Origin: Haliclystus octoradiatus
Lineage: Eukaryota > Cnidaria > Staurozoa > Stauromedusae > Haliclystidae
Length of the DNA stretch: 64,000 nucleotides
Direction of reading: 5' to 3'
Assembly: GCA_916610825.1 (NCBI GenBank)
Contig: OU744450.1
Location: forward strand, 26,332,350 to 26,396,349
A model generated the notes under the pieces. That model searched no databases. It was given only the letters and a program-made list of their open reading frames with translations, and was not told where the DNA came from. Shown here piece after piece: positions 36,502 to 47,470 of this stretch (the stretch's first letter is position 1; every line of letters starts with the position of its first letter). The position numbers were made by a program, and so were the translations under genes.

Positions 36502-36760
36502 AATTATAATGCAAGTCATCGACGACGAAATACATCTTCTCTTTAAATGTGAATGAAATAATAATTTAAGAATAGTTTTGTGGACCACATATACCTTTTA
36601 CATTTACGATTTATTAATTAATAATAAATCTTCCTAATTCTTAAACATTCAACTTCAATAAGTCATCGTAGAAAGGGAATTTGAAAAGGGTGTTGTTGAC
36701 AGTTCATTTTCTCCCAAGCATTAAATACTTTAATAACTACATGATAGTAAAGGAATCAAA

Positions 36761-36941
36761 TACAGCTAAACCTGTTATAACGGTCACCTCTATACAGCGG
36801 CCATCTGTCTATAGCGGCCACTCTATCAATGTCTAAAATGTTATTTTCTATTGAAATAACCATGTATATAAAGGTCAACTGAATATAGTGGTCAATTTAT
36901 CTACCTCTCATAGCTGGTTGTTATATACAGGTTTTACTGTA
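36761..36941 (+). mobile_element. Short TIR element, family A (CAGT...ACTG, TA-flanked)
   Basis: 181 bp in intergenic DNA, starting TACAGCTAAACCTGTTATAACGG and ending ACAGGTTTTACTGTA, so the ends are inverted. CAGT ends flanked by TA suggest a Tc1/mariner-derived MITE. Internal words GGTCACCT, GTCTATAGCGG and TATATAAAGGTC recur in all copies. Confidence 0.8.
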
Positions 36942-37396
36942 CTACAAATTTGAGTATTGTTAAGTCTTTGAGTTAACAGAACCAAAATGTATCGAGTATT
37001 TGACTCCTTTCTTATTATTTACAGTCCTGTCAATTAATATTGTCATTGAGCAACGTTTTACTGCCATTAGTAGAAACCATTTAATGTAAAACATATTAAG
37101 AAATCGTTTTAATCATTTAATAACATTTATTAGAGTAAAATTTATACCGATCAAAATATTTTTACAATATCCTTTTTACATAAATTGAAGATATGATTTA
37201 TTTAATGAATTGAAAACAATTGCATGTAAAAAATGCTCTTTGTACAGAATTAATATTAAAAAAATGTGTCTAGTTTTACAACTAAGAATTTAATAATTTA
37301 CAAATAATTATAAAACTCAAATTTTTGTCATTTGTGACCAGATGATAATGTAACAAAGCAATATTTGCTTAGCAAATTATGATTTCATCAACACGT

Positions 37397-37402
37397 TTAT
37401 TA
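37397..37402 (-). terminator. Candidate polyadenylation signal of the p67phox-like gene
   Basis: AATAAA on the minus strand, 64 nt after the TAA stop at 37466. It is the first such hexamer downstream of the stop and lies just beyond the duplicated 3' coding tail. Confidence 0.5.
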
Positions 37403-37418
37403 ATTGCTTACCATTTTT

Positions 37419-37510
37419 AGTTTTCAATAACTAAGTTATGCGTACCTTTGCTGAATGAATCCATTTTAATTTTCAATAACTAAGTTATGCGTACCTTTGC
37501 TGGATGAATT
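37419..37510 (-). repeat. Tandem duplication of the last coding segment of the p67phox-like gene
   Basis: About 48 bp running from ATTCAT(C/T)CAGCAAAGG through the stop codon occur twice in a row. The upstream copy ends the reading frame (HNLVIEN, stop). The second copy lies in the 3' UTR with nearly the same sequence, including the stop and an AAAG|GTACGC donor-like site. Confidence 0.8.
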
Positions 37511-40500
37511 ATGTAAAAACTTTATTAAATTATTGTCATTTAATGATGATTTGTTTCCATTGATATCTTCAAGTCTAATTGAAATGAAAATAAAAAAGTT
37601 AGGTTAAAATGACCCATTGAAATAGGGGTAAGGATTAGGTAACGATTTCCCTCGGAGTCTACTGAGTTATTTATTTGAAATACAGTTGAATCCGGCAATA
37701 ACGGTACGCTACGGAGACAAACTATTTTACCGGTTTTGGCAGAATCTGTTGTTAGCGGTAAATATTTAGCAAATATTGACCGTAAATTACTAATTTTCTG
37801 ACTCTTTTTGGCTTGCTGTTATTGACAGAATACCGTTAAATCCAGAACTGTTATTGCCGGAGTTTACTGTAGATTGCTCTGCATGGTATAATCTATGCTA
37901 GGATGCTAGAAATTTTTGCGTGGATTTTTAGCAATAGAATAGATTAAGCAATATTGTTCAATTCCTTTCGAATGCAATGTGTGACGGTATTGCATTCTGA
38001 AAGAGTTCGTATTGCTCTTATGTACATAGTAGAGAGAGTAGCACTCATCTCTCAGTGGAATTATGATAAATGTGTTCATTCATACCATGTTTATACACGG
38101 TAAATATGCAGTTTTAATTAATTTAGCTTTACAAAATAAATCTTCGTTTCGCAGGAAAGAAATGTTATTTTCCAAATACTATATCAGGCAAATAAAAATC
38201 ATGAATAAATTGAAGGGAATAAGAAATTATTTCGATTAAATTATAAATCGCTGTTCAACCGATACTTTGCGTAAAGGGTCGACGTCAAACTCATAAATTC
38301 TAAGCAGATCTTCGATAGCGAATATATCGGATAAGAATACAGTATTAGAAGGTTTTTGATGGTTTTGATTAACTTGTAGATGCTATCATAATGCGATTTG
38401 ACAAAAATAATAACATGTTGAAACGATTTCATTGTTGTCCCTCGGCAAAACATTGTAACCGAACCATTTTCAGATTGTAAACTTCCATTTGAAATTCACG
38501 ACATCAGCAAACATCAAAATAAATGTTATCATAGAACATTTGATGGCTTTTAATTTCATATTTGAAAAAAAATTATGAAAAACAACTTCTATGGCCATAT
38601 ATGACCAGAATCATAGAAAAAATAATTTTTTTGACAACCTGCGAGTATTTTACGTTTGCTAAAGCATGCCAGCTTGGTCAATAATTAATATCAATCAAAT
38701 AATTACATATTATGGCATATGACAAACATGTCACGTAAAACCTATTTCACAATTCAATCTCACCAATTGAGTTGTGTGAAATTATTTGTCATTTTATTCG
38801 CTCGTGGTCACACTGGTCAAGCATGTGAATGGTGAATCGATCAAAACACTAAACAGTAAGTCTATTACAATCAATGAACAAGCTCGACAGTCGACATGTA
38901 AACAAAACAATGACAGCTATTAATAAACTGTCAAACAGAATAATACGGCATTCATTCATGGAATAATTGTAAACTTGTTTATAGGATAGAATAGGTGAAA
39001 ATGTCGTTCTGTATTGAAATGAGAGTCACAGCTAACCGCAACGTTCAAATAAATTATACGATAAGTTAGCCCAGTTTTAAACGGAGTAAAAAACAATATA
39101 ATTTAACTCGCATAATTAAGGCAAACAATAATTTGCACTCACGAAGAATACAATTTACTTGCAAAATAATGAGTTGACGATTGAAGAGAGGTGGTCGTTA
39201 AACGGAGGGCAATTGAATTAATCAAGTAAAAGACACTAGCATACAGTCAGTAAGATATTAGAAAATAGAAACAATAAAAATAGTGTAAACAACATGTAAA
39301 CAATAACATCATAATAATAATACGATAATATAAATTTATATAACATTATTTTCTCTTAGCGCTTAACAATATTAAAGTATATTATTAAAAAGCAGATTTT
39401 CAGTAGTCTCAGTAGTTATCAATCATTGTTCCGATTTAATTATAAGTTTTGGAATCCATTAACTATTGGTACTAATCTAGTGGGGCCATTAGAACCCAAT
39501 TCCAGATACTTTTTGGAACTAACATTTGAAGTTTAGAGTTTTCAAGCTATTAGTATAAAAAATGAGCAAAACATTTGTTTTCGTTTTTTGCATGGACCAG
39601 TCTATTGCACAACCAAGAGCTAAAACTAATATATAGTTTTGGCGTGCAACATTAGAAGAGTCATGTTGGAGTCTTCTGTAGGGTAGGACCAGACTGTCTC
39701 AATTACTGTATATATGCAGCATTGATAAAATAATCTATGTGGTCTATATACACTATTATACAGTACAAGTGATAAAGAATAAGGAGCTTTAAAAAAATAT
39801 TACAAAACTGAACATGAGACGTCACTTCTTCTTACAGCTATTATTATAGATAATATTACACTTACATCAATTTGTTTGAAGGCAGTAATACCAAAGCTTC
39901 ATTTAACTTTTTACGGAATCCCTCTAAATTTGTAGCAGAGTCAATTTGCAATGTACATGAGATAGCAATATTCAGATTGATAGAGAGTAGGTCAGGGATC
40001 TAAATCACATAGAAATAAGTATAACATTACAGTCAAACCTGTTATAACGGTCACCTTTACACAATGGTCACTGTTAGTGGTATGTCTAAAATAGTATTTT
40101 CTATTGAATCAACCCTGTATATAAAGGTCACCCACATGTAGTGGTCAATTGGTCAGCCTCTCGTTGATGGCTGTTATATACAGGTTTCATTGTATTTAGA
40201 ACAGGATTTGCTTCAAAGTGTGGAAGGTAAATTGTTATTGATCATTGTTCCCTTAACGTTCTCAAATCAGTTGAATTGAAATCAGTCTGAACCAGAATAA
40301 TTGCTCTGCATTGAACAAAATATAATTTAACCATTATCCTTGGAAAACGTTTCATTTGATAACAAACACATAGATGATATTATCATATTTTCTGATTACT
40401 ATACCTTAGGTTCAGGAAATGGGCTCTCGTTTGGTGACAGCCGTCCAGATGGCGAAAGACTTCCATTTATTGAAGTTGGAGATTGCGGTTTACTTCCCCT

Positions 40501-43500
40501 TGGAGGAGGTCTCATTGGTGGCGGTCTATTTGGTGAACGAGGCCGTGGTTGTCTTGCGGGGATAACAGGTGGTTGAGTCTATTTGAATGAAAATATAAAC
40601 GTAGTTTCATAAAATTAATTATTATTTATGCAATTCGGTTAAGTAAAATCCTTACATAATATGCAACCGGTCTCCCAACTCTAAAATTTCATTTATGGTA
40701 AGTCTTTGACAAACTAGGAATACATTGGCCCAATTTACTGTCTACTGCTAAACTTAGAAAACTTTCCCCTTCTGCCACTGCTATTGCTCACCAACGTCAG
40801 ATGTCTTTTTAGGTCACATCGAAGATCAAAGACGTATGTCCCTCAACCGCTGCATGACATCCTTCACTTGTAACCGAAGGAGATGCTCCGATGGAGCTAT
40901 GGGGGAGTGGTATCGTTTCATAATGTTTTGTATTGTGAATTGTGTCATTTACAAGTTTCTTTGTCAGCTATGTCTGACCGTGATTTGTGGCGTTCTTTGT
41001 GTAGCAAATATGTAAGGCGTAAGAGGGATGGCACATTCCTATAATGTGACTGTCTATACTACTACTTGACAAACTAGCTTTGAAATATGAAAATTTGGCT
41101 AAATGTAAAGAAAATTGTTGGCAGTCTTACGTTGCGCTCTGATAGGTACAATGTACAGTCTAACCTAGGTATAACATCACTTGTATATAGCAGCTAGTTA
41201 TCTATAACCTTCACAACATAATTATTTTCTTTCACAAAAGTAAACATTTTAAACATTGAGAAAATGAAATAATAGTTTTGATTCCAACTTACACTTGTAG
41301 CGTCTCTGGTATGATTTACAGAAACATGTAATAAAGGATTTGGCGGCAAGGCTTTCCTAGGAGGGCGTGCCTCTGATGGTGATGAGTCATTTGGAAGTGA
41401 GGGTAATGTCTTTTCAGGACGCTTCTTTGTTCGTTTCAATGATGCCTTATATTCAGGTTTCCTGATATCTTCATTAAGAGCATCTCTGCGGCTGACCTAC
41501 AATCAAAATAATATTAAAATTAAGTAGTCAACAGATTGATACTTTTTGCGAACATTACTATTGCGAACATTTCCAGTTGGTTCATGAACAAAACAGATGG
41601 TTCATGAAGAGTTCATGAACTATTTATGAATTTTCATGAATTATTTATCAGGTGATCTTGAACTATTTATAAGGTGTTCGTGAACTATTTATAAAGTGTT
41701 TGTGAACTATTTATAAGGTGTTCATTAACTGTTTATAAGGTGTTCATGAACAGTTCATGAACTCAGTTCATGAACTCAATTCATGAACTCAGTTCATGAA
41801 CTCAGCAAACTTTGTGCAGAGGTAATTTAATACCAAATTAAAATATATAATTTACAAATCTTCAAATACGAAGGGATTGCAGTTATGCAAAGAATAGCGA
41901 ATATTTCAAGAATATACAGCATTTCTTATAACAAACCTCTGCATTTACATTATGCCTGTACATTACAGGTTCACGTCAGACCTATCTTCTTCTAAATTAT
42001 TTGTTTTCAAATGTCATGAAAGGCTAGCGTAGTATCCAATGACAAAAACACCGAATAACTGTGTAAAATATTGCTTACTTTGGGTCGACTTTCTTCTTCT
42101 TTCGAAAACGATATGGACGATACAACCTACATTAACACAATAAAGGTTGGTTATCTATTGGCATAGGTAGGGTCTAACAAAAACGAGTATCCTGCGATCC
42201 TTGATTTTAGAGGACAGGAGAAAATTCAGAAGAAGATTAATGTATTTCAGATTTATAGGTCAAACCTCAATAGAGACTAAAAATCAGATACTGGACATAG
42301 TTGCCTACAGCCAGGAATGTGTAAGGATGGCCCTACACGAGAGGCTATATGGGAATAGAAGATAGGAACCAGCTAATAATTGGTTAGTTTTACTGTACAT
42401 AGAAAGAATGAACATTACACAAAGTACTCTAAAGCAACTAACCTTAGATTTTCCCAAATAATTCTTTTTTTCTAAACTTGACACCGTTTGTTTGACAGGT
42501 CTGAAGATGGCATTATTTGGCATTCCAACAGAAGAGTATGTATCAGAAGACTATTGCATAGTAAGAAAAGGAAATACAATCAGACAAACATGTCATAACG
42601 ATCACATCTATACAGTGGCCACCTGTCTAGAGTGGTCACTCTAAATGGTATATCTAAAATAGTATTTTCTATTGAATCAACCCTGTATATAAAGACCACC
42701 TGTCTATAGTGGTCAATGAGTGATAGATTACACATTTTGAGGCTGCGGCTGCTTAAAGTTTCAAACTTTGTACAATAATCAAAACAGGTTAACTAATCAA
42801 TAAATATAATTTTTAAATGTCTGATGATTGCACAATTAAGTATTTGAACAGACCAGTAATGACAAAATTGTTTTTTATCAATAAATAATATTTTTTATAA
42901 TAACATATCATTTAGGATCTTACCTGCAAAGATTCCAGAGCAAATTTAACTCTGTCTGTTCTACCATTAAATGAACACTGCAATGCACGTAGAAGGATAT
43001 TTCTTGCCTTTTCAATTCTACCAAGTTTCATTGCTGCTAGTGACTTGTTGACTAGAATCTAAGTAGAAATAGAACATGTTTTATGTTTATTGTTGATACC
43101 CTGTTTTTCTTTTCAGTTGAATATTAGGCTGAACTCACTCATTATCTACACGATTACCTATATATGCCAAGGTAAGATTAAAAGGACAACTAGCTCAGCC
43201 AGATGATTAACTGTGGCGTATTACTGCACATTGACAACCGAGGCATATCTATCATGAAATCTATTGAAGTTGATCTGTCGTGTCACGGCTGAGATCAGTA
43301 AAGAGCATTAACAACCATTGCTTTTAGCCAAAAGAGTGAATCTCCTTAAATAAAACTGTAGACGGTGTCGTCCTACCGAAGGCACCCGTACCACTCCTCT
43401 ATTTCTAGATGAGTGGCTTTTTTCGCTGAGAGCAATGATTTTAAACGTTCTTTGTTGATCTCAGCTGCGACACTGCAGATCAATTTCAATAGATTTCATG

Positions 43501-46500
43501 GCAGATAGGTCTTGATTGTCAATGCGCAACGATGCGCAGCAGCTACTCACAATACAATTCCATCTGGACCATTCCATCCGCTATCCTCAGATGGTACTCA
43601 TTTGATGTTTCAGATAAATTCAAGGCCGAGTTGACCTTAGGGGGATTTGAACCACAGTCGATCAGATATGAGTCAGTCAGTCCTTTGAAAAAAAGTTTGT
43701 ATAACTTAAAGGTTCTGAATAAATGATGATGATGATGATGATGATGATGATCCGATCTGAAGTTCGGTTGCTCTGCCATCTGAGCTAATCCCGCTAATCC
43801 TTAAATGGAAGAGTGGTAAGAGCATCTTTGGTAGGGCGTTACCACCTCAATTACTTATTACTTATAGCTGATGCAGTCTCAGTGCTAATCTGGCTTTCCA
43901 CAATTTTTTCTCGGTAATTGCTTATGCAAGATAGTTGGGTAATATTATCATCAGCAGTACTGTTCTCTAATGGTCACCTTCACTTATAATAGAAAATGAT
44001 ATTTATTTTATAATGTCAGCATCAGTTATATTTGTAGAGACAGTAAACTTACATCACAAAGATACAGTTTGTGATCCATTCCAAGTTGTTTATAGTCCAT
44101 AACAGTTGACTTTCGCATTAGTTCATGTGTTTTGCCAAATGCAGCAAAAGCAGAAGAATATCTAAAATCAAATGTAACATTAATAATCATATTAAACAGA
44201 TTACTTGTACATTAAAATCTCTAAATTCTGATTTAGCATTTTCTGATCTTTTATACATAATAACAGTACAATTGGGGAAATTTGAGTAGCCATTTTGTGT
44301 GTGAGGCTGGGGTTCAATGCCTTGTCAGTGCACACCTATGAATACATGTTGCTTGCGTTTGTCTGTTAATTTATCATTGAGCCCTATATACACAAGCACT
44401 TGTGCCATTGGTGATTCCTCAAACTCTGCAAAACTCTTCTATTTACAGGAGCATTAACAATGAGTAACTTGCGCTGCTGGGAAGTGTACGAGAAAAATAG
44501 GGATCCAAAGATCTAGGATTCCGGAAGTCTGAACTAAAATGACCAAAAATTTGAAGTTTGTAAATTTTGTAAAACAAATTCAGTAGGATTTCTATAGACA
44601 TTCTTGAAGAACTTTGATCTAAACTGGATTGTACCGTCTTTAGTGCTTTTCAATTTTAAGACTTTGGAATTGGAGCCGAGCAATGGCAATGCTATGGTAA
44701 TTTCCTATTTATGTCTATTTGAGGGCGGTTCAAAATGTAGCAAATGTTAAATTTTCTGTCACAGTTGATGTCACACGGACACAGGGATGTGATGTTGTTT
44801 TAACGAAGATATTTATCATTGTTTTGGTGCGTTGCAGGGCTAAATTCTGAAGAAATATTTAGGAGAAATTTTGGATTCCGGGAGATGAAGCCTTTTCGTG
44901 GACCTTTTTGCTTGGTAAACAATGATAAATGTTTCAACTAAGTTGATGTATTATTGGACTTCTACAGCTGATGAAATTTAACATCAAAAACGAATGCCAT
45001 ACAATTAATACAGTTGAAACAGTACATTTGTTCTCATAACAACAAACGAAATAAAACAAAAATAAAGCTTGTTCAAACCACACCTGGAAAACAGCAATTC
45101 TAATGACATATACAGTAACAGCAACTCAAATATCTTTCTTAAAACCCGACTGAGAAAGCAGAGGAAAACTGGAACACATACACACTCACACACAGATTTT
45201 CATATTTATAGATTTAACCTGTGTTTATCAGTCAAATGCATAAACCTCAAATAGTGGCCATTGTCAACAGGTGGTCTTTAAGAAGAGGTTTTATGTAATA
45301 GAATGCAGCAGTAGAGAAATTGTACTCACTCTTTTAGTTTCAGGTGACAATTTCCAAGCATAAATGATCCGATTGCAAGGTATTGATCTCTATTCAATGC
45401 CTCTGTGAAATTCTATAAAACAAAATGACAAATTGGATGTAAATCCTTGACTGGCTCAAAGTCATATTTGACAAAAATACATAAAATTTAAATCAATAAC
45501 CGACCAATACTAAGAAAATTCTTGATAAGCTCTAAGAGGGTGGAAGCCTAGAATGGGGTCAGAATCACACTTTGAAATTTGCCACAATCAAGTTTCATGT
45601 GGGCCTCATATTCATTTTTTCACTTTTACTAGTTGAAAAGCTATGAAAAAGGCTATGTCAAGTTTGGAAAAAAAAGAATAGTTTTGAAGTGCAAAATCAC
45701 GTTTCATTGGATCATGGCAAGGATATAGCTAACTTTGCAGAATCCCGCTAATTAGAAATCCTATTTCATGTTCAAGGAAGCACCCTTTACAGTCCCCCAA
45801 TCATTAAAGGTTTTTCATCGGCTGATTATTGCATATACTGTGGTATAGCTCTTGAAATGTGAATGTAATTGAGGGGATTGAAATGTGGTGTTACTAGTAC
45901 AGTAGAATTAGATTGTTGGAGTAGATGAAGAAACACTGCTGGGACCATGTTAAATTCAATTTTGTTGGAGAATAATTGTTCGATTGATTATCTGTATCTG
46001 ACTAATGACCAACTATTTAAGCTGGTTGATCCAGGAATGATTCTAATAACTTTTAGCTAGTTACAGTGCAAAGAATTGCGCAGTGGTCAGGTCAACATAC
46101 TTAAATAAGTTCATCTTATATAGAAATTTGTAGTGGGCTATAAGATTGTGTTTACAATAAAGTTGAGGGAAATCTTCCAAAGTGGCAAGCCAGCCCCTGA
46201 TATATGATATATATAGCCTGGTTATTAATTAAACTGGCAGTCTAGTCTAGTCATGCTACTGCTGGCATCATGTACCATGCATAACTCAACATAAATTGAC
46301 CACCTTTAGCAATTTCACGCTCAGTTGAAGCTAATATTTTGAAACAAAAGCATAAAGGTGACAAAAATAAAAACACACAATATCATAATATGATTTGTTT
46401 ATGTTTACCATGAATGCATTCTCAAAGTCTTCACGAATAAAATATTGAAAACCAATATTGAAGAAAATCTTTGCTGATGGTTGAAATTGTAAGAATGTCT

Positions 46501-47470
46501 TTGTTGATTCATTATACATTCCTTTATCATGAAAAGCTACAGCATCGACCCATGTTTGAATATCACCTGCAACGGCCATGTTAGCTTTTGGTCTTCCAAA
46601 GCCTGGAGCTTTACGGCTCTACATGTTTGAAGTATAGAAATAAGATCAAATTAGAATAAACTACTTCTCTTATTTATGTACAGATTTAGATGAGATTAAG
46701 ACCATAAGTGTTGTATATGATTGCAAATTAAATCAAAATCAGAACTATTTATTCTGAATATTCTCCCATGTTGGTGTTAAAAGTTTTTAATGTTTTCAGA
46801 TTTTAAAGCGGCACGCGAGAGTCTCGTATCTGATTTTGATTTCCCTGTTGAGAATGAGATTATTAAATGCTAAAACCATGACAACAAAAAGATGGCTGTT
46901 AAAAATAATTTTGTAAATAACTTTCTAATGTAATTTGTTTTGTAAATTGGATGTAAAAATGGAATATAGTGGAAGTAGCTATGACGGAGAAACCCGTGAA
47001 GGAAGGTATGCTAAGATAGGTGTACGGTGGTAATTATATCGTACGGCAAATACTTGTATATGGACATGAAACTCAAAATGAGCTAATTACTGTAGTTTCC
47101 AAAATTCCAATTGCCGAATTTCTGGTCAGTATAAGCATTAATTATCCTGATATTGAATGAATATTTATTGAAATCATAATAAGATTATTTGTACATGTAA
47201 CACGTGCTAAATAAATATATAGTAAATGACTATTGATAATTGATTGACGTCCTCCCATAATCAAAGCTTGTTTGTCGGGAGACGTATTATGATATATGAA
47301 TGTTGAAACATCTTTCTACTAATTAAAATGTAACAATTTATTCCCTTGGCAGGGACGAAACACGTGTCAGACCAGACTCATCCATAACTTTTTCACGAAG
47401 ATAAATAAATTTTATGAAATACTGTAACCGTTTTCAAACTTACCGCTGTTAGAAAGATGTCCACCGGCAT
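37466..47470 (-). CDS. NCF2-like: p67phox/NOXA1-like NADPH oxidase activator without SH3 domains
   Basis: Cytosolic activator of superoxide-producing NOX enzymes. Eleven exons, minus strand: 47470-47444, 46618-46409, 45412-45330, 44161-44053, 43058-42924, 42550-42443, 42126-42079, 41496-41293, 40578-40405, 39999-39866, 37574-37466. The phases close and give 446 aa. The N-terminal half is the Rac-binding TPR region (WVDAVAFHDKGMYNES, FFNIGFQYFIREDFENAF, YKQLGMDHKLYLCD). Next is the activation segment (IFRPVKQTVSSLEKKNYLGK), where human p67phox has [20 protein letters not shown]. A basic and proline-rich stretch follows (RPRSPNRPPPMRPPPRG), then a PB1-like domain (INLNIAISCTLQID to HNLVIEN) ending at TAA. 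Human p67phox has two SH3 domains; none is visible here. Confidence 0.88.
37681..37871 (+). mobile_element. Short TIR element, family B (CAGTTGAATCCGG)
   Basis: 191 bp, from TACAGTTGAATCCGGCAATA to CCGGAGTTTACTGTA, ends inverted and TA-flanked. It has ACCGGTTTT and GTTGTTAGCGGTAAATATT inside. It differs from family A except for the terminal CAGT. Confidence 0.8.
40028..40194 (+). mobile_element. Short TIR element, family A
   Basis: 167-bp copy, TACAGTCAAACCTGTTATAA to CAGGTTTCATTGTA, in the intron between exons 9 and 10 of the p67phox-like gene. Confidence 0.8.
41572..41812. repeat. TTCATGAAC/TATTTATAAGGTG array (p67phox-like gene intron)
   Basis: The first half alternates GAACTATTTATAAGGTGTTC-type words. 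The second half is a run of AGTTCATGAACTC units. It is the same palindromic word as in the ODR4 introns 18-20 kb away, in an unrelated gene. Confidence 0.88.
42575..42723 (+). mobile_element. Short TIR element, family A (right end lost)
   Basis: It starts TACAATCAGACAAACATG and carries the internal GTCACTCTAAATGG and CTGTATATAAAG words, but has no right terminal repeat. It lies just outside the exon at 42550-42443. Smaller fragments of the family are at about 4690-4755, 30890-30945, 41153-41213, 45240-45300, 52780-53005 and 60679-60770. Confidence 0.7.
43205..43625. mobile_element. Foldback element, family D
   Basis: The left arm (ACATTGACAACCGAGG, ATGAAATCTATTGAAGTTGATCTG, GGCTGAGATCAGTAAAGAGC) is the inverted counterpart of the right arm (TTTGTTGATCTCAGCTGC, GATCAATTTCAATAGATTTCATG, GATTGTCAATGCGC). 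The centre, near 43370, reads CCTACCGAAGGCACCCGTACC. It lies in the intron between exons 4 and 5 of the p67phox-like gene. Confidence 0.7.
43640..43794 (-). repeat. tRNA-like sequence split by a trinucleotide repeat
   Basis: The minus strand starts GCGGGATTAGCTCAGATGG (A box) at 43794 and has GGTTCAAATCCCCC (B box) near 43653. The 100 bp between them includes an (ATC)n microsatellite at 43723-43752. A SINE head enlarged by insertion is the simplest reading. Confidence 0.4.
43723..43752 (+). repeat. (ATG)n microsatellite
   Basis: About ten ATG/TGA trinucleotides in a row, inside a tRNA-like sequence in an intron of the p67phox-like gene. Confidence 0.9.

Larger units (their letters stand above)
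33978..37396. other. Intergenic region between the Cav2 start and the p67phox-like gene end
   Basis: 3.4 kb between two genes on the same strand. It must contain the Cav2 promoter and 5' UTR; no motif could be assigned. It holds a family C element (36262-36501), a family A element (36761-36941) and AT-rich filler. The reading frames present are short and unrecognised. Confidence 0.6.

Noticed and set aside
40750..41060. Possible coding remnant in an intron of the p67phox-like gene
   Set aside because: The composition looks less AT-rich than its surroundings, but no frame of useful length or known motif was found on either strand.
43532..43726. Plus-strand frame of 64 codons
   Set aside because: It runs through a foldback element and a tRNA-like sequence, so it is repeat sequence, not a gene.
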